From a virus: 58,106 bases of DNA. A model generated the notes under the pieces. It searched no databases, was not told where the DNA came from, and saw only the letters and a list, made by a program, of their open reading frames with translations. How positions within the stretch are numbered: the stretch's first letter is position 1; every line of letters starts with the position of its first letter. Both the position numbers and the translations under genes were made by a program. This document shows, piece after piece, positions 44,824 to 53,900 of the stretch. The DNA is taken from the IMG/VR virus record IMGVR_UViG_3300030329_004093, positions 1-58,106 of that record; one strand, given 5' to 3'.

Positions 44824-46392
44824 TTACTTACCTGAATTGATTAAATGTATGAGTTCTTTGAATTTCGGGTCTATTTTAGTTGAGTCTGATTGTTGTACAA
44901 GTTTCATTAGTTGTTCCATTAATTCGTTGTTTGATGAAGTTTTACCAGGATTTGCTATTATCATATTTTGATAATCACTTGCTTCATCTGTAGTTATATT
45001 ACCTTGTTTAAGCATACCAGCAACAAACATCATATCTTTTTTTTGTTCTTCACTTAACCAACCACCACTATCTATAGCATTTTCTTGTAAATCTTTAGCA
45101 AATTCTAAATCCCTTTTAAGCATAGCTTTATGAGTAGCATTAAGGCTTGTAGCTGTTAGTGCTGCTTCATCTACATACCATTTTCCAATAGGGTCACCCT
45201 CTTTATTTTTATTTGTATTTTTAATAAGAGCTCCTTCTTTACCTTTTTTTCCTATCCAAAATTCAACAGGGTCTCTATTTACGGAACTATAATCATCGCC
45301 ATACCATTGGTCACTATTTTTTTGCCACTCATTCATTAAGGGTTTATCCCACCAATGGTCAGAGGCATGACTAGTCATAACTTGTATATTTTTACCAAGC
45401 TTATCGTATAAAGCCCATTTTTGTTGTTGATTTTTTTCAAGATTATAGCCCATTTCTTTAAAACTTTGTATTTTAAGGCCAGATATATCGGAATAACCTT
45501 TTTTCCTTACCCTTTCAGCAACAAGATTATAATCACTTGTATTGTAGTTACCAATTCTTTGCTTATATAAATTGTTTTGAGCAGTTTCATCTAATTTTAT
45601 TTCATTAAATTTAGCTATATTAGCATCATCTGTAGGTAGATAAGTTCCTGGGTCAATACCTCTAGCCATTAATTCTTGATTGGTATATTCTATTTTAGAG
45701 CCATATCTTCCTATTTTAGCATCTTTTCCTTGAGGAGTTTTAAATGCAGTAGCCAGATAATTATCTACCCATATTTTTTTACCTTCATTAAGAGGGTCAT
45801 CAACTTCTTTTTTAAATACATTTCTATATTCAGGATTATCAATCATTGCTTCTAAATCCATTATATCTACTACATTCTTAATACCTTGTTCTGTACCAGC
45901 TTTAGCATAATAATTAGGAAGTTTATCTATTTCTCCTGTCATATTATTAAGAACACCCATTATTTCTCTATTCTTTTCAGATGCTTTTCTTACAGTATCA
46001 AAGTAATCATACTTATCATTTAAATCATTAGCTTGATAAAAATAACCATTTTTTAATTCAACATTATAATCTTCCATTAAAGCTTCAGCATCTCTAGTAG
46101 TATGTTTTCCATCAGAAGATATATTATTCTTTAATTCAGTTTCGGTTAATCCATATAAGTTTAATTTATACAAACTTTGATGTATATCTTTTAGTCCTTG
46201 AGTATATTCATTCATTACCAATTGCTGTTCTTGACTATACTCTCTGTCTAAATTTTTACTTAATTGTTGAAGTTCGAAATGATTTTGTTGTTGATTTTCA
46301 GCAGCTTGATACTTTTCCTCTAAATCATCCTGTCTCCAGATGCCTGTAGTTATAGTTTCAATAAGATTTAATGCATTAGTTAAACTAGACAT
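44824..46392 (-). CDS. Virion protein of the ejection module
   Basis: 522 residues, rich in Gln, Asn, Lys and Asp and almost wholly helical (DDLEEKYQAAENQQQNHFEL; YSQEQQLVMNEYTQGLKDIH). The gene ends one base before the giant polymerase-like gene and overlaps the previous gene by eight bases. By analogy with podoviral internal core proteins it may be a DNA-ejection or cargo-packing protein. No family recognised. Confidence 0.45.
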   Translation of the reverse strand: MSSLTNALNLIETITTGIWRQDDLEEKYQAAENQQQNHFELQQLSKNLDREYSQEQQLVMNEYTQGLKDIHQSLYKLNLYGLTETELKNNISSDGKHTTRDAEALMEDYNVELKNGYFYQANDLNDKYDYFDTVRKASEKNREIMGVLNNMTGEIDKLPNYYAKAGTEQGIKNVVDIMDLEAMIDNPEYRNVFKKEVDDPLNEGKKIWVDNYLATAFKTPQGKDAKIGRYGSKIEYTNQELMARGIDPGTYLPTDDANIAKFNEIKLDETAQNNLYKQRIGNYNTSDYNLVAERVRKKGYSDISGLKIQSFKEMGYNLEKNQQQKWALYDKLGKNIQVMTSHASDHWWDKPLMNEWQKNSDQWYGDDYSSVNRDPVEFWIGKKGKEGALIKNTNKNKEGDPIGKWYVDEAALTATSLNATHKAMLKRDLEFAKDLQENAIDSGGWLSEEQKKDMMFVAGMLKQGNITTDEASDYQNMIIANPGKTSSNNELMEQLMKLVQQSDSTKIDPKFKELIHLINSGK

Positions 46393-47866
46393 TATTGCCT
46401 TGTAAATATGACGCTACATCTGAATGTTTTATATTTCCTAACCAATCTTGGAACTGTTTAAACTTATCAATCTCAGTAAGACCTGCTGTAAATGGTGCAT
46501 AAGCTTGAGGGTAAGGGTCGCCAGTTGGCTTAGAACCTCCTGGCTTAATATCTTGTCTATATTCATCATAATACCCTGGCATATATTCATCAGTATCACC
46601 TCCTATAAATATGTCAGACTCACCAAACTTTTTACCTCTATAGCCTATATCACCTGTGCCTGGAGTCTCTGTTCTACCAGCAATATGCTCTCCAAATTTT
46701 TTATGCTCATCATATAAATCACTCATCATATTGTCCATTTGTGTATAAGCTTGACTAGCTCCACTTGTCATACTTTCCAATCCCTCACCAACATCTTCAC
46801 CAGCTTCAGTTAATATTTTTTGTGCATCACCTCTCTCATCTTCAATTCTTGATAATTCTCCTTGATATAAATCTTCTATATCTCTTTTTTCTAAAACAAT
46901 ATCTCTTAGAGTTTTATCTGAAACTGCTTGTTCTTGAAGAACTCTTTCCGCTGCAGGCGCAGAATAAGCCATTCCAGTTCTAGCTATATTAGCTTGTTGT
47001 TGTTCTATGTCACTAGGAAGTCCTCCGATAATTTCTTTTCTAGCTAAAGTTTGAAGATAATCAGCTTTTTCTTTATCCTGCTCTGCTGTAATTTCTTGTT
47101 CATCAAGGTCAGTAAGTGTATCATGATAATCCGTCTCTGCTTGAGCATAGTCATCCATTAAGTTGCCTGCTGTACCTAAATCTGTTTTTAAAATTAATGG
47201 GTCACCGCTTGAACCTGCAAATTGAGATAAACTACCTCCAGCTAAAGTCTCTAGCATTGTACGTACTTGTTGATTGATAGCACTTAAAGGTTCAAATACT
47301 GCCCCTATATCTCCAGCACCTCCAATTGTTTGTGAAATAGGGTCTGATAAAGCTGTTCTTAAATATGGTTTATAATAACCTTCTGCAAATCCTTCTGAAT
47401 ATTTTTGCATTCTCTCTTTCATGTCATCACCCTTAGGATATGTAGCGTCATTTTGGAGAGCATTACCACGATGTTTAGTATCACTTGAATATATTCTAGA
47501 GCCATCTAATTTTGTACTCCAAGGAACTGTAGGTCTACCTGTAACCCATCCTGATTCAGGAGGTGTAGGAAATTCACCAATCTCATGAGGAATATTTTTT
47601 CCTTCTGGACTAAATCCCTGATAACCTCCCAGACCACCAGCATAAGGTATTTGCTTAGGAAAACCAAAATCATAATCTTTAAGTTTAAATGCAGTTCTTC
47701 CAATATCTGTTGCACCACTACCAAAATCATAACTATGAGATTTGCCAGTAAAAAATTCTTTACATTCATCTATAGGTCCGTTATATTCACGAGAATCAGA
47801 AGAAACCTCAACCAATTTTCCTTTATTATCATCCCATTTAAAATTTACTTCTGTATATATCTTCAT
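46385..47866 (-). CDS. Virion-associated protein, unknown
   Basis: 493 residues. The start (MKIYTEVNFKWDDNKGKLVE) is one I associate with structural genes of uncultured aquatic phages. The first ~130 residues are strand-like and Gly/Pro-rich. Residues 230-380 are long helices (QAETDYHDTLTDLDEQEITAE; LYQGELSRIEDERGDAQKIL) predicted as coiled coil, and the tail is Gly/Pro/Tyr-rich. Tail-tip or ejection protein are both possible. Confidence 0.45.
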   Translation of the reverse strand: MKIYTEVNFKWDDNKGKLVEVSSDSREYNGPIDECKEFFTGKSHSYDFGSGATDIGRTAFKLKDYDFGFPKQIPYAGGLGGYQGFSPEGKNIPHEIGEFPTPPESGWVTGRPTVPWSTKLDGSRIYSSDTKHRGNALQNDATYPKGDDMKERMQKYSEGFAEGYYKPYLRTALSDPISQTIGGAGDIGAVFEPLSAINQQVRTMLETLAGGSLSQFAGSSGDPLILKTDLGTAGNLMDDYAQAETDYHDTLTDLDEQEITAEQDKEKADYLQTLARKEIIGGLPSDIEQQQANIARTGMAYSAPAAERVLQEQAVSDKTLRDIVLEKRDIEDLYQGELSRIEDERGDAQKILTEAGEDVGEGLESMTSGASQAYTQMDNMMSDLYDEHKKFGEHIAGRTETPGTGDIGYRGKKFGESDIFIGGDTDEYMPGYYDEYRQDIKPGGSKPTGDPYPQAYAPFTAGLTEIDKFKQFQDWLGNIKHSDVASYLQGNNV

Positions 47867-47880
47867 AAAAATCCTTTCTT

Positions 47881-49167
47881 TTATCCTATCCTTTTAAAAG
47901 GAACGTCTATTTTATTATAATCTACCATTTCATAGCCAGTATTGTGAACTGACGTAGCCCAAGGTACATCCTTAGATAAAACTCCTAAATATCTACCTTC
48001 TAAGCCCTTATAATCAAAACTATAAACAGGTATACCAGATTTAGATTTACCTTTATATTCAATATTTTCTTTTAATCTAACATCACTAAATATTTTACCT
48101 AAAAATGTATGAGGTTTAGCTAAGCCTCCTAATAAATTTAATGCCATCATAGCCCACCCAACAGGAGTCATGCCTTTAAGTAATCCTCCTGGAGCATTTG
48201 CTAAATTATGAAATAAACCTTTTTTTGTAGGATTTAAAGTTTTAGCTAAACCTTTACCCCAATATTTAGGATTTGATTGAAACCCTAATTGTTGAGCGAA
48301 TCCACCTTTCCCTACATTGCCCATCTCCTTAGCATATTTTAATGCTTTAATTGCTGGAAATACTGGTTTTGTATCAGAAGCAACATTAGAAGCATTAGGT
48401 CCAAGTCTACTAGTAGCACCAACTTCACTATATTTAAGAGGAATATCAGTCGATATTGATGCTAAACTATCAGAAACCTTCACACCTTTAGGGTCAAATG
48501 TTTTATATCCTTCAACTAAAGCTTTCTCATAAGCATTTTGTCCTATATCAGCTGTTACTTTATCTGTAACTTTTTTACCCTTAGGTTTAAATATTTTTTT
48601 AAGTCTTTTTCCAAAATTTTTAAAAGGAGTTTTTTTAGGATGTAAACCAGGAAGTAATTCGCTTCTTAAAGACATAGGTTGACCAGTAGACTCTAAATAT
48701 TTATCCATAATTTCTGGAGTCCAATGTGTATGAGCAAATTTAGCCCCTTTTGACTTTTGATTAATCCAAGGCATATAACGTGACATTTGCTTTCTATGTG
48801 CATCTGTTATTGGAGTTAATGCCTCTCCTTTATTCCAACCTAATGTGAGAGCTTCATTTATTTTCATTTGCTCTTCAAATGGTTTAAAAGTTGATTTAAC
48901 TTTACCACCCCACGCACCAGATGGTTTATCATGCATTAATATAGAAGTTGATGCACCTGTGCCTTTATCTCTATCTATTATTAATTTAGGGTCAGCTTCT
49001 AAACGTTTAGCTGCTTGTATAGTGTCTCTTCTTCTATCTTCTGCTATCTCTATTACACTCTTTAATACTTCTAAATTATCACCACTAGTATCGCTTTTAG
49101 GAGTAATAGCTTTTTCAGGGGTTGTATATTTTTGATATCTATAAGGTCTGATAGTTACTAAAGACAC
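47881..49167 (-). CDS. Virion protein with C-terminal S74-type chaperone domain
   Basis: 428 residues. The last ~65 residues (SDVRLKENIEYKGKSKSGIP, YSFDYKG, YLGVLSKDV, VDYNKIDV) are a clear peptidase S74/endosialidase intramolecular chaperone-like domain, with the SDxRLKxNI signature that helps trimeric fibres fold and may then be cut off. The N-terminal part includes KLIIDRDKGTG and Lys-rich segments, with a hydrophobic stretch near VGWAMMALNLLGGLA. The domain usually ends tail fibres; here the body is not fibre-like, so it could serve another tail protein. Preceded by AAGGAGAAT. Confidence 0.65.
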   Translation of the reverse strand: MSLVTIRPYRYQKYTTPEKAITPKSDTSGDNLEVLKSVIEIAEDRRRDTIQAAKRLEADPKLIIDRDKGTGASTSILMHDKPSGAWGGKVKSTFKPFEEQMKINEALTLGWNKGEALTPITDAHRKQMSRYMPWINQKSKGAKFAHTHWTPEIMDKYLESTGQPMSLRSELLPGLHPKKTPFKNFGKRLKKIFKPKGKKVTDKVTADIGQNAYEKALVEGYKTFDPKGVKVSDSLASISTDIPLKYSEVGATSRLGPNASNVASDTKPVFPAIKALKYAKEMGNVGKGGFAQQLGFQSNPKYWGKGLAKTLNPTKKGLFHNLANAPGGLLKGMTPVGWAMMALNLLGGLAKPHTFLGKIFSDVRLKENIEYKGKSKSGIPVYSFDYKGLEGRYLGVLSKDVPWATSVHNTGYEMVDYNKIDVPFKRIG

Positions 49168-49202
49168 GATATTCTCCTTATTGTATTAAAATAATTCATT
49201 GT

Positions 49203-49231
49203 AATATAAAATACTCTCTTTATATATACAA
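49203..49231 (-). promoter_or_regulatory. Sigma70-like promoter for the ejection module
   Basis: In the 67-base gap between 47881-49167 and 49235-50524, the minus strand has TTGTAT (49226-49231) and TATATT (49203-49208) with a 17-base spacer. It would drive the S74 protein, two virion proteins and the giant polymerase-like gene. The -10 is identical to that at 17862-17867. Confidence 0.45.
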
Positions 49232-49234
49232 CAT

Positions 49235-50524
49235 TTAAATTGTAAATTCTACGGTTAAACTTCCTTTTATATTTTTTGTACCAACACCACTAGTATATCT
49301 AAATACTAAAAACAATGCATCTCCTGCATTTATTACATGGTTTATATCACTCACATTTAAAATTTGCTTCCATGTTGAAGCAGTTACTGAACCAAGATTA
49401 TATGCAGACCCTATTCTTGCTGCTGTAGAAGCTGCTGCATTACCGTTATTAATAACTACATCCCATAATTCAGCACTATAACTAGCAGTACTATCTACAG
49501 CTCCTACCCATCTTATATTATTTATAGTTGAATTTGTAGTCGGCACAAAAATAGCTTTTTCTGCTATACCATAACCACTCCCTAAATCCCAATCAGAAGC
49601 TGATAAAGAACCTGTAGTTCCTAAATCTGTTCCACCAGCATGCCAATTACTATTAGTAAGCCTACTTGATACTTCTTTTGTTAAATAATGCTTATTAGCA
49701 CTTATATCTGCTCTAAGCTCATCAGGAGTTCTATGTTTTATATAACCTCTAGTAGTATTATCTGTTACTAAAATCTTATTACCAGACACGCCTGAAGGTA
49801 TAGTTCCTACTTGAAGCCATCCTCCAGAAGTAATAGCAAGCCTTATTGCGCTATCAGCAGAAGATGGAGTTAAGTCAGATAATTTTCCAGCTATACCAGC
49901 ACCGCCTCCACCACTTCCTGTCTTCTGCATTAGTTTAAATTTATTTTCGGATGTATCTAATCCAAGAACCCAAGCAACTGTTGAAAAAGTTTCTGGATGA
50001 ACTGTTCCAAAGCTACTAAATTGGTCCCATTTATCAGTACCTGTATCAGCATCTTTATGTGTAAAAAACCTCATATGAGCATGTCCTGTATTTTCAATAA
50101 GAAAAGTAGGGTCTTTAGACTCATCATCAGTCATACTCACTTTGTCATCTCTTTTGAAAAAAGCTGGTGTTTTTAAATCTGCATTATTATCTTTATCTAT
50201 AGAAATTAAATGCTCTACTTTTTTTCCTTTATAAATCTTAGTTTTATTATCTTTATCTAAACTTATTTCACCAGCTTTACTTGGTTTTCTACCAACAGGT
50301 AAATATACAGGCTCTTGTCGTTCACTCCTTTTTGAAGTATATAAAGACATTCTACTACCATACCAATTTTCACCCCATTTGTAAAAAAAGAATAAACCTC
50401 TTCCAGGTACATGTCTTATAGTAAAATCACCATCCCTACCTTCTCTATTAGCAGGAATTCCTTCACCTCTTGTAATAAGTTTTTGTTTTAATCTTAATTC
50501 AGCTTTTAAATTTCTAGTCTTCAT
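49235..50524 (-). CDS. Tail fibre-like / receptor-binding protein
   Basis: 429 residues. EGRDGDFTIRHVPGRGLFFFY followed by WGENWYGSRM is a segment I recognise from fibre-like proteins of marine phages. The middle has TAFFKRDDK-type repeats of short strands, a Gly-rich hinge (GSGGGGAGIAGKLSDLTPSS) and a C-terminal jelly-roll-like domain (SYSAELWDVVINNGN; DALFLVFRYTSG) that could bind carbohydrate. It overlaps the 146-residue gene by 11 bases. Confidence 0.5.
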   Translation of the reverse strand: MKTRNLKAELRLKQKLITRGEGIPANREGRDGDFTIRHVPGRGLFFFYKWGENWYGSRMSLYTSKRSERQEPVYLPVGRKPSKAGEISLDKDNKTKIYKGKKVEHLISIDKDNNADLKTPAFFKRDDKVSMTDDESKDPTFLIENTGHAHMRFFTHKDADTGTDKWDQFSSFGTVHPETFSTVAWVLGLDTSENKFKLMQKTGSGGGGAGIAGKLSDLTPSSADSAIRLAITSGGWLQVGTIPSGVSGNKILVTDNTTRGYIKHRTPDELRADISANKHYLTKEVSSRLTNSNWHAGGTDLGTTGSLSASDWDLGSGYGIAEKAIFVPTTNSTINNIRWVGAVDSTASYSAELWDVVINNGNAAASTAARIGSAYNLGSVTASTWKQILNVSDINHVINAGDALFLVFRYTSGVGTKNIKGSLTVEFTI

Positions 50525-50954
50525 CGTGTTTATTTGTAGAAATATCTCTTCTAGTTACATATTCTAACCCAAAGTCATTTATAAATAAATTACCTGGCCA
50601 TACAGGAGAAAAAAACTTTAATTGAGCATCTTTTACTGATAAATTTAAATCAGATAAATCTACTTTATAATAATATGCACCTCCAGAAGTTCCTTGTCTA
50701 ACAAGGTCAGAATTAGTCATAGAAAAAAGAGGAATAGAGTTTTCTCCAATTATACAAGATACACTTAAATAAAAATCATTTGATTCTAATACTCCATATT
50801 CATCATATATTTGAGGACCATAAAAAACATTAACATAAGCTCCTGTAATTCTTTTCTCACTATTTACAACACCTAAATCTGTAAGCTTTGTGATAAACTT
50901 CCAGTGTGTACTTACAGGTTTTGAATTCCATATTTTAGCAGATACAACCTTCAT
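50514..50954 (-). CDS. Small virion protein beside the fibre gene
   Basis: 146 residues, strand-rich (AYVNVFYGPQIYDEYG; FYLSVSCIIGENSIPLF; YYKVDLSDLNLSVKDAQLKF). Overlaps the very large tail protein gene upstream (four bases) and the fibre gene downstream. It may be a carbohydrate-binding or fibre-attachment module. No family recognised. Confidence 0.4.
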   Translation of the reverse strand: MKVVSAKIWNSKPVSTHWKFITKLTDLGVVNSEKRITGAYVNVFYGPQIYDEYGVLESNDFYLSVSCIIGENSIPLFSMTNSDLVRQGTSGGAYYYKVDLSDLNLSVKDAQLKFFSPVWPGNLFINDFGLEYVTRRDISTNKHDED

Positions 50955-53900
50955 CTTGTTTCCTTAGTCCCATCTAAATGATTCGGGCTTCTGTGACCAG
51001 TATTAGTAATAAACAAAGGAGTACTTGATTCTACACCAGCACTAATAACATTAGTCATATTATTACCATATCCATTATTAATTCTTTTTTCTCCATATGT
51101 CCAGTTTTTTGTATTTAAACTATAAATCATAACATTACCACCTATCATCGAAGAACCCGATAATACATTAGATGCTTCAAAATCTTGTCCAACAATGCAT
51201 TCCATTGAGCTAGAATTATATATTACAAAAACTTCAGTATCTTCACCTGCTCTTTCGAAGATATTTTTCCAATGATTAAATATACTGCTATCAAGCCTAC
51301 CAGTATTATCTGCTCCTGTAATTTTTCTTTCTTTTTCATCATCGTCACCTGAATAATGTAAATTATTTACTTTATCTCCATCATATAAATAAGCTCCATT
51401 TTTATTTACCCAAAATAAACCTTCTTCAGTTTCTACTACATGATGTTTACTAGATATTCCTTTATATTTATGTCTTTCTTCAACAAAGAATTCAGAAGGA
51501 ATTCCAGAAGATATATTAAGTATATACATTATATTCTTTTTAAACTGAACAACTTTATCACCTATACTCATTAAAGATACAATTTCATCACCATCAGATA
51601 TATCTAAGTCTAATACTCCATAAGGATAAGGGAATGTATCTAATTGGTTAGCTGGACTTAATACTACTCTATCATTAAAATAATCATAACTACCATCTAT
51701 TCTTTTTACTGCAATATTTCCTACAAAACTTCTTCTGCCTGCTATACAATGAGTTTTATATCTTATATCTGTTGTATAGTTTTTAGTAGGAGAAAATCCA
51801 TTTGTTTTTTCAAAACTATCTATTTTAGGCATAGTATAAAAATCTATTGCTCTTGTTGAATCACTTGGTGTGCCATCTTGATTTTGAATATATGCAATAG
51901 TTGAATTTCCAGAACCTTTTAATTTCCATTTATAGACTTGACCGAGTCCAGTATCAAATCCTGGAGTAAATACTTCATTAGCTTTATTAAATCCAGAATC
52001 CCAAGTTACTTTACCTAAACTCCAAAATGTTTCATGCCCTTCTTCAGAGCTAGTATAATAGATATGTATTCCTTTTACATTTCTATTGAAAATATAATCA
52101 TCTCCACCATTATTAGTTGGTTTAACTGCTATTTGAATGCGAAGATGATGGCCATCTTCAACTCCAAGTGTATCTCCAAATTCCATAACATTACCACTAC
52201 CTGAAGTTTGAAAAGTATGAGCTGGTATACTTTCTCCATCATCTTGGAAAATAGCTGCAGCATAAAATATACAATCGCCAATCCAATCTATTCCATCACC
52301 ATCATCTACTTTAGTAAATTGAACACCCATATTTGCTACATCATTATAACTACTTGCAGTAAAAAAGTAATCAATATCTGAAGTGTAAGTACGCAAACCA
52401 TTGTATCTATTTTGTGCGGTTTGACTATCATCATAAGTGAATATCCAATCTCTCGTATTGTCTTCAAGATAATATCCAGTTTTAGTTAAATGTCCAGTTG
52501 GGTCCCAAATATCCCATTGAGATGCTAAATCAGCTAAAGTATCCCATCCAAAAAACCCACTACGTAAATTGTCATAATATTTTAACTTGTAATTAGGATT
52601 ATTAAGAGCGAAATTACTTTCACATAATCTTAATTCACTTCCTTCATTCCAAAAAACAGGTTTTGTATTTTCACCAGACTCATAATACCATGGCAAAGAA
52701 TCTTCATATCCAGTTTTCCACATACCTTGGTGTTTGCTATATAAATTTACATATACTCTATAATTAGTCATGCCTGAGTCATAACCATTATCAGATGAAC
52801 TAACAGCTACTTCACTATTAGTTAGTAATAATGTTATTTCTTCAGAAATTCCTTGAACCACCTCTCTAGAACTATCTGGATTATCATTAAGGTCTACTAT
52901 AACTTCAAATTGAGAATTTTGACCAGCTGCGTCTGATGTAATCTCTATATAAGTATTTGGATTTGAATGAGTAGCTGTTATTCCCGTATAATGGTCATTT
53001 ATATAATCTTTAATAGCTGGTAAATCTATAGTCCAAGTATTGTTTAATCTATATTCATTTCCTGACTGAAATAACGGATGAGATGTTAATCCCTGAGTAC
53101 CACTTCCATAAATAACACCACTACCTGCAGTATTTCCATTTTTAATTATTATATTAAATAAATCTCCAGAGTATTCAACTCCTAGAAAATCTAATTTCCA
53201 TTTGTCTTTTGTAGTAGAAACACCACCACTCATTAATCTGCTTTGTCTATTAAAAAATCCTGAACCATAATCTCTATACTTAGCATTTTCCCAATCATCT
53301 TTCATTGTCTCTGTTATTTCTCCAGTATTTTCTGGACACCAATGAACCCACTCATTACCATCTTCACTTATTGGATGATAACCATATTTATGTATAATAG
53401 AACCAGCTGCATGAGAAGCTGCAGTCGTATTGCTTCCTGTAGATTCATCATATTGAGCTCTTCTTACTTCTAAATAAAATCCTCTTGATAAACTATCATT
53501 ATTTAATATAAGTGGATATACATGATTTAAAATTTGATGGTCATAATTAATACCATGTACTGGTCCTTGCTTATCAACTACTAAAAATACTTCACTATTT
53601 ATTTTAAACTTTTCTCCTACTCTAGTTCTAAGCCAAAATTCTTTAGTTATACATAAAGCTCCATCTGATACTCCTCCATTCGCGTAATTGGAAAACGGTG
53701 TATATACAAATAATTTTTTAACAGAGGCAGTAAGAGCGTCAGCTGCAACAGTATTGCTAGGCCAATAGGCCCTCCAATTAATTGTTTGAGATGCATATGG
53801 TCCTTGAGTAATTACTCCCTCCTCCGATGTATTATCTCCCGCACTTTCTACATCGTATCCATAATAATTATCTACAACTCTTTCTACAGCTCTAGTAACT

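Noticed and set aside
47585-47920. 111-residue plus-strand frame
   Set aside because: Lies opposite a well-supported 493-residue gene; Ile/Phe/Lys-rich composition typical of antisense frames in AT-rich DNA.
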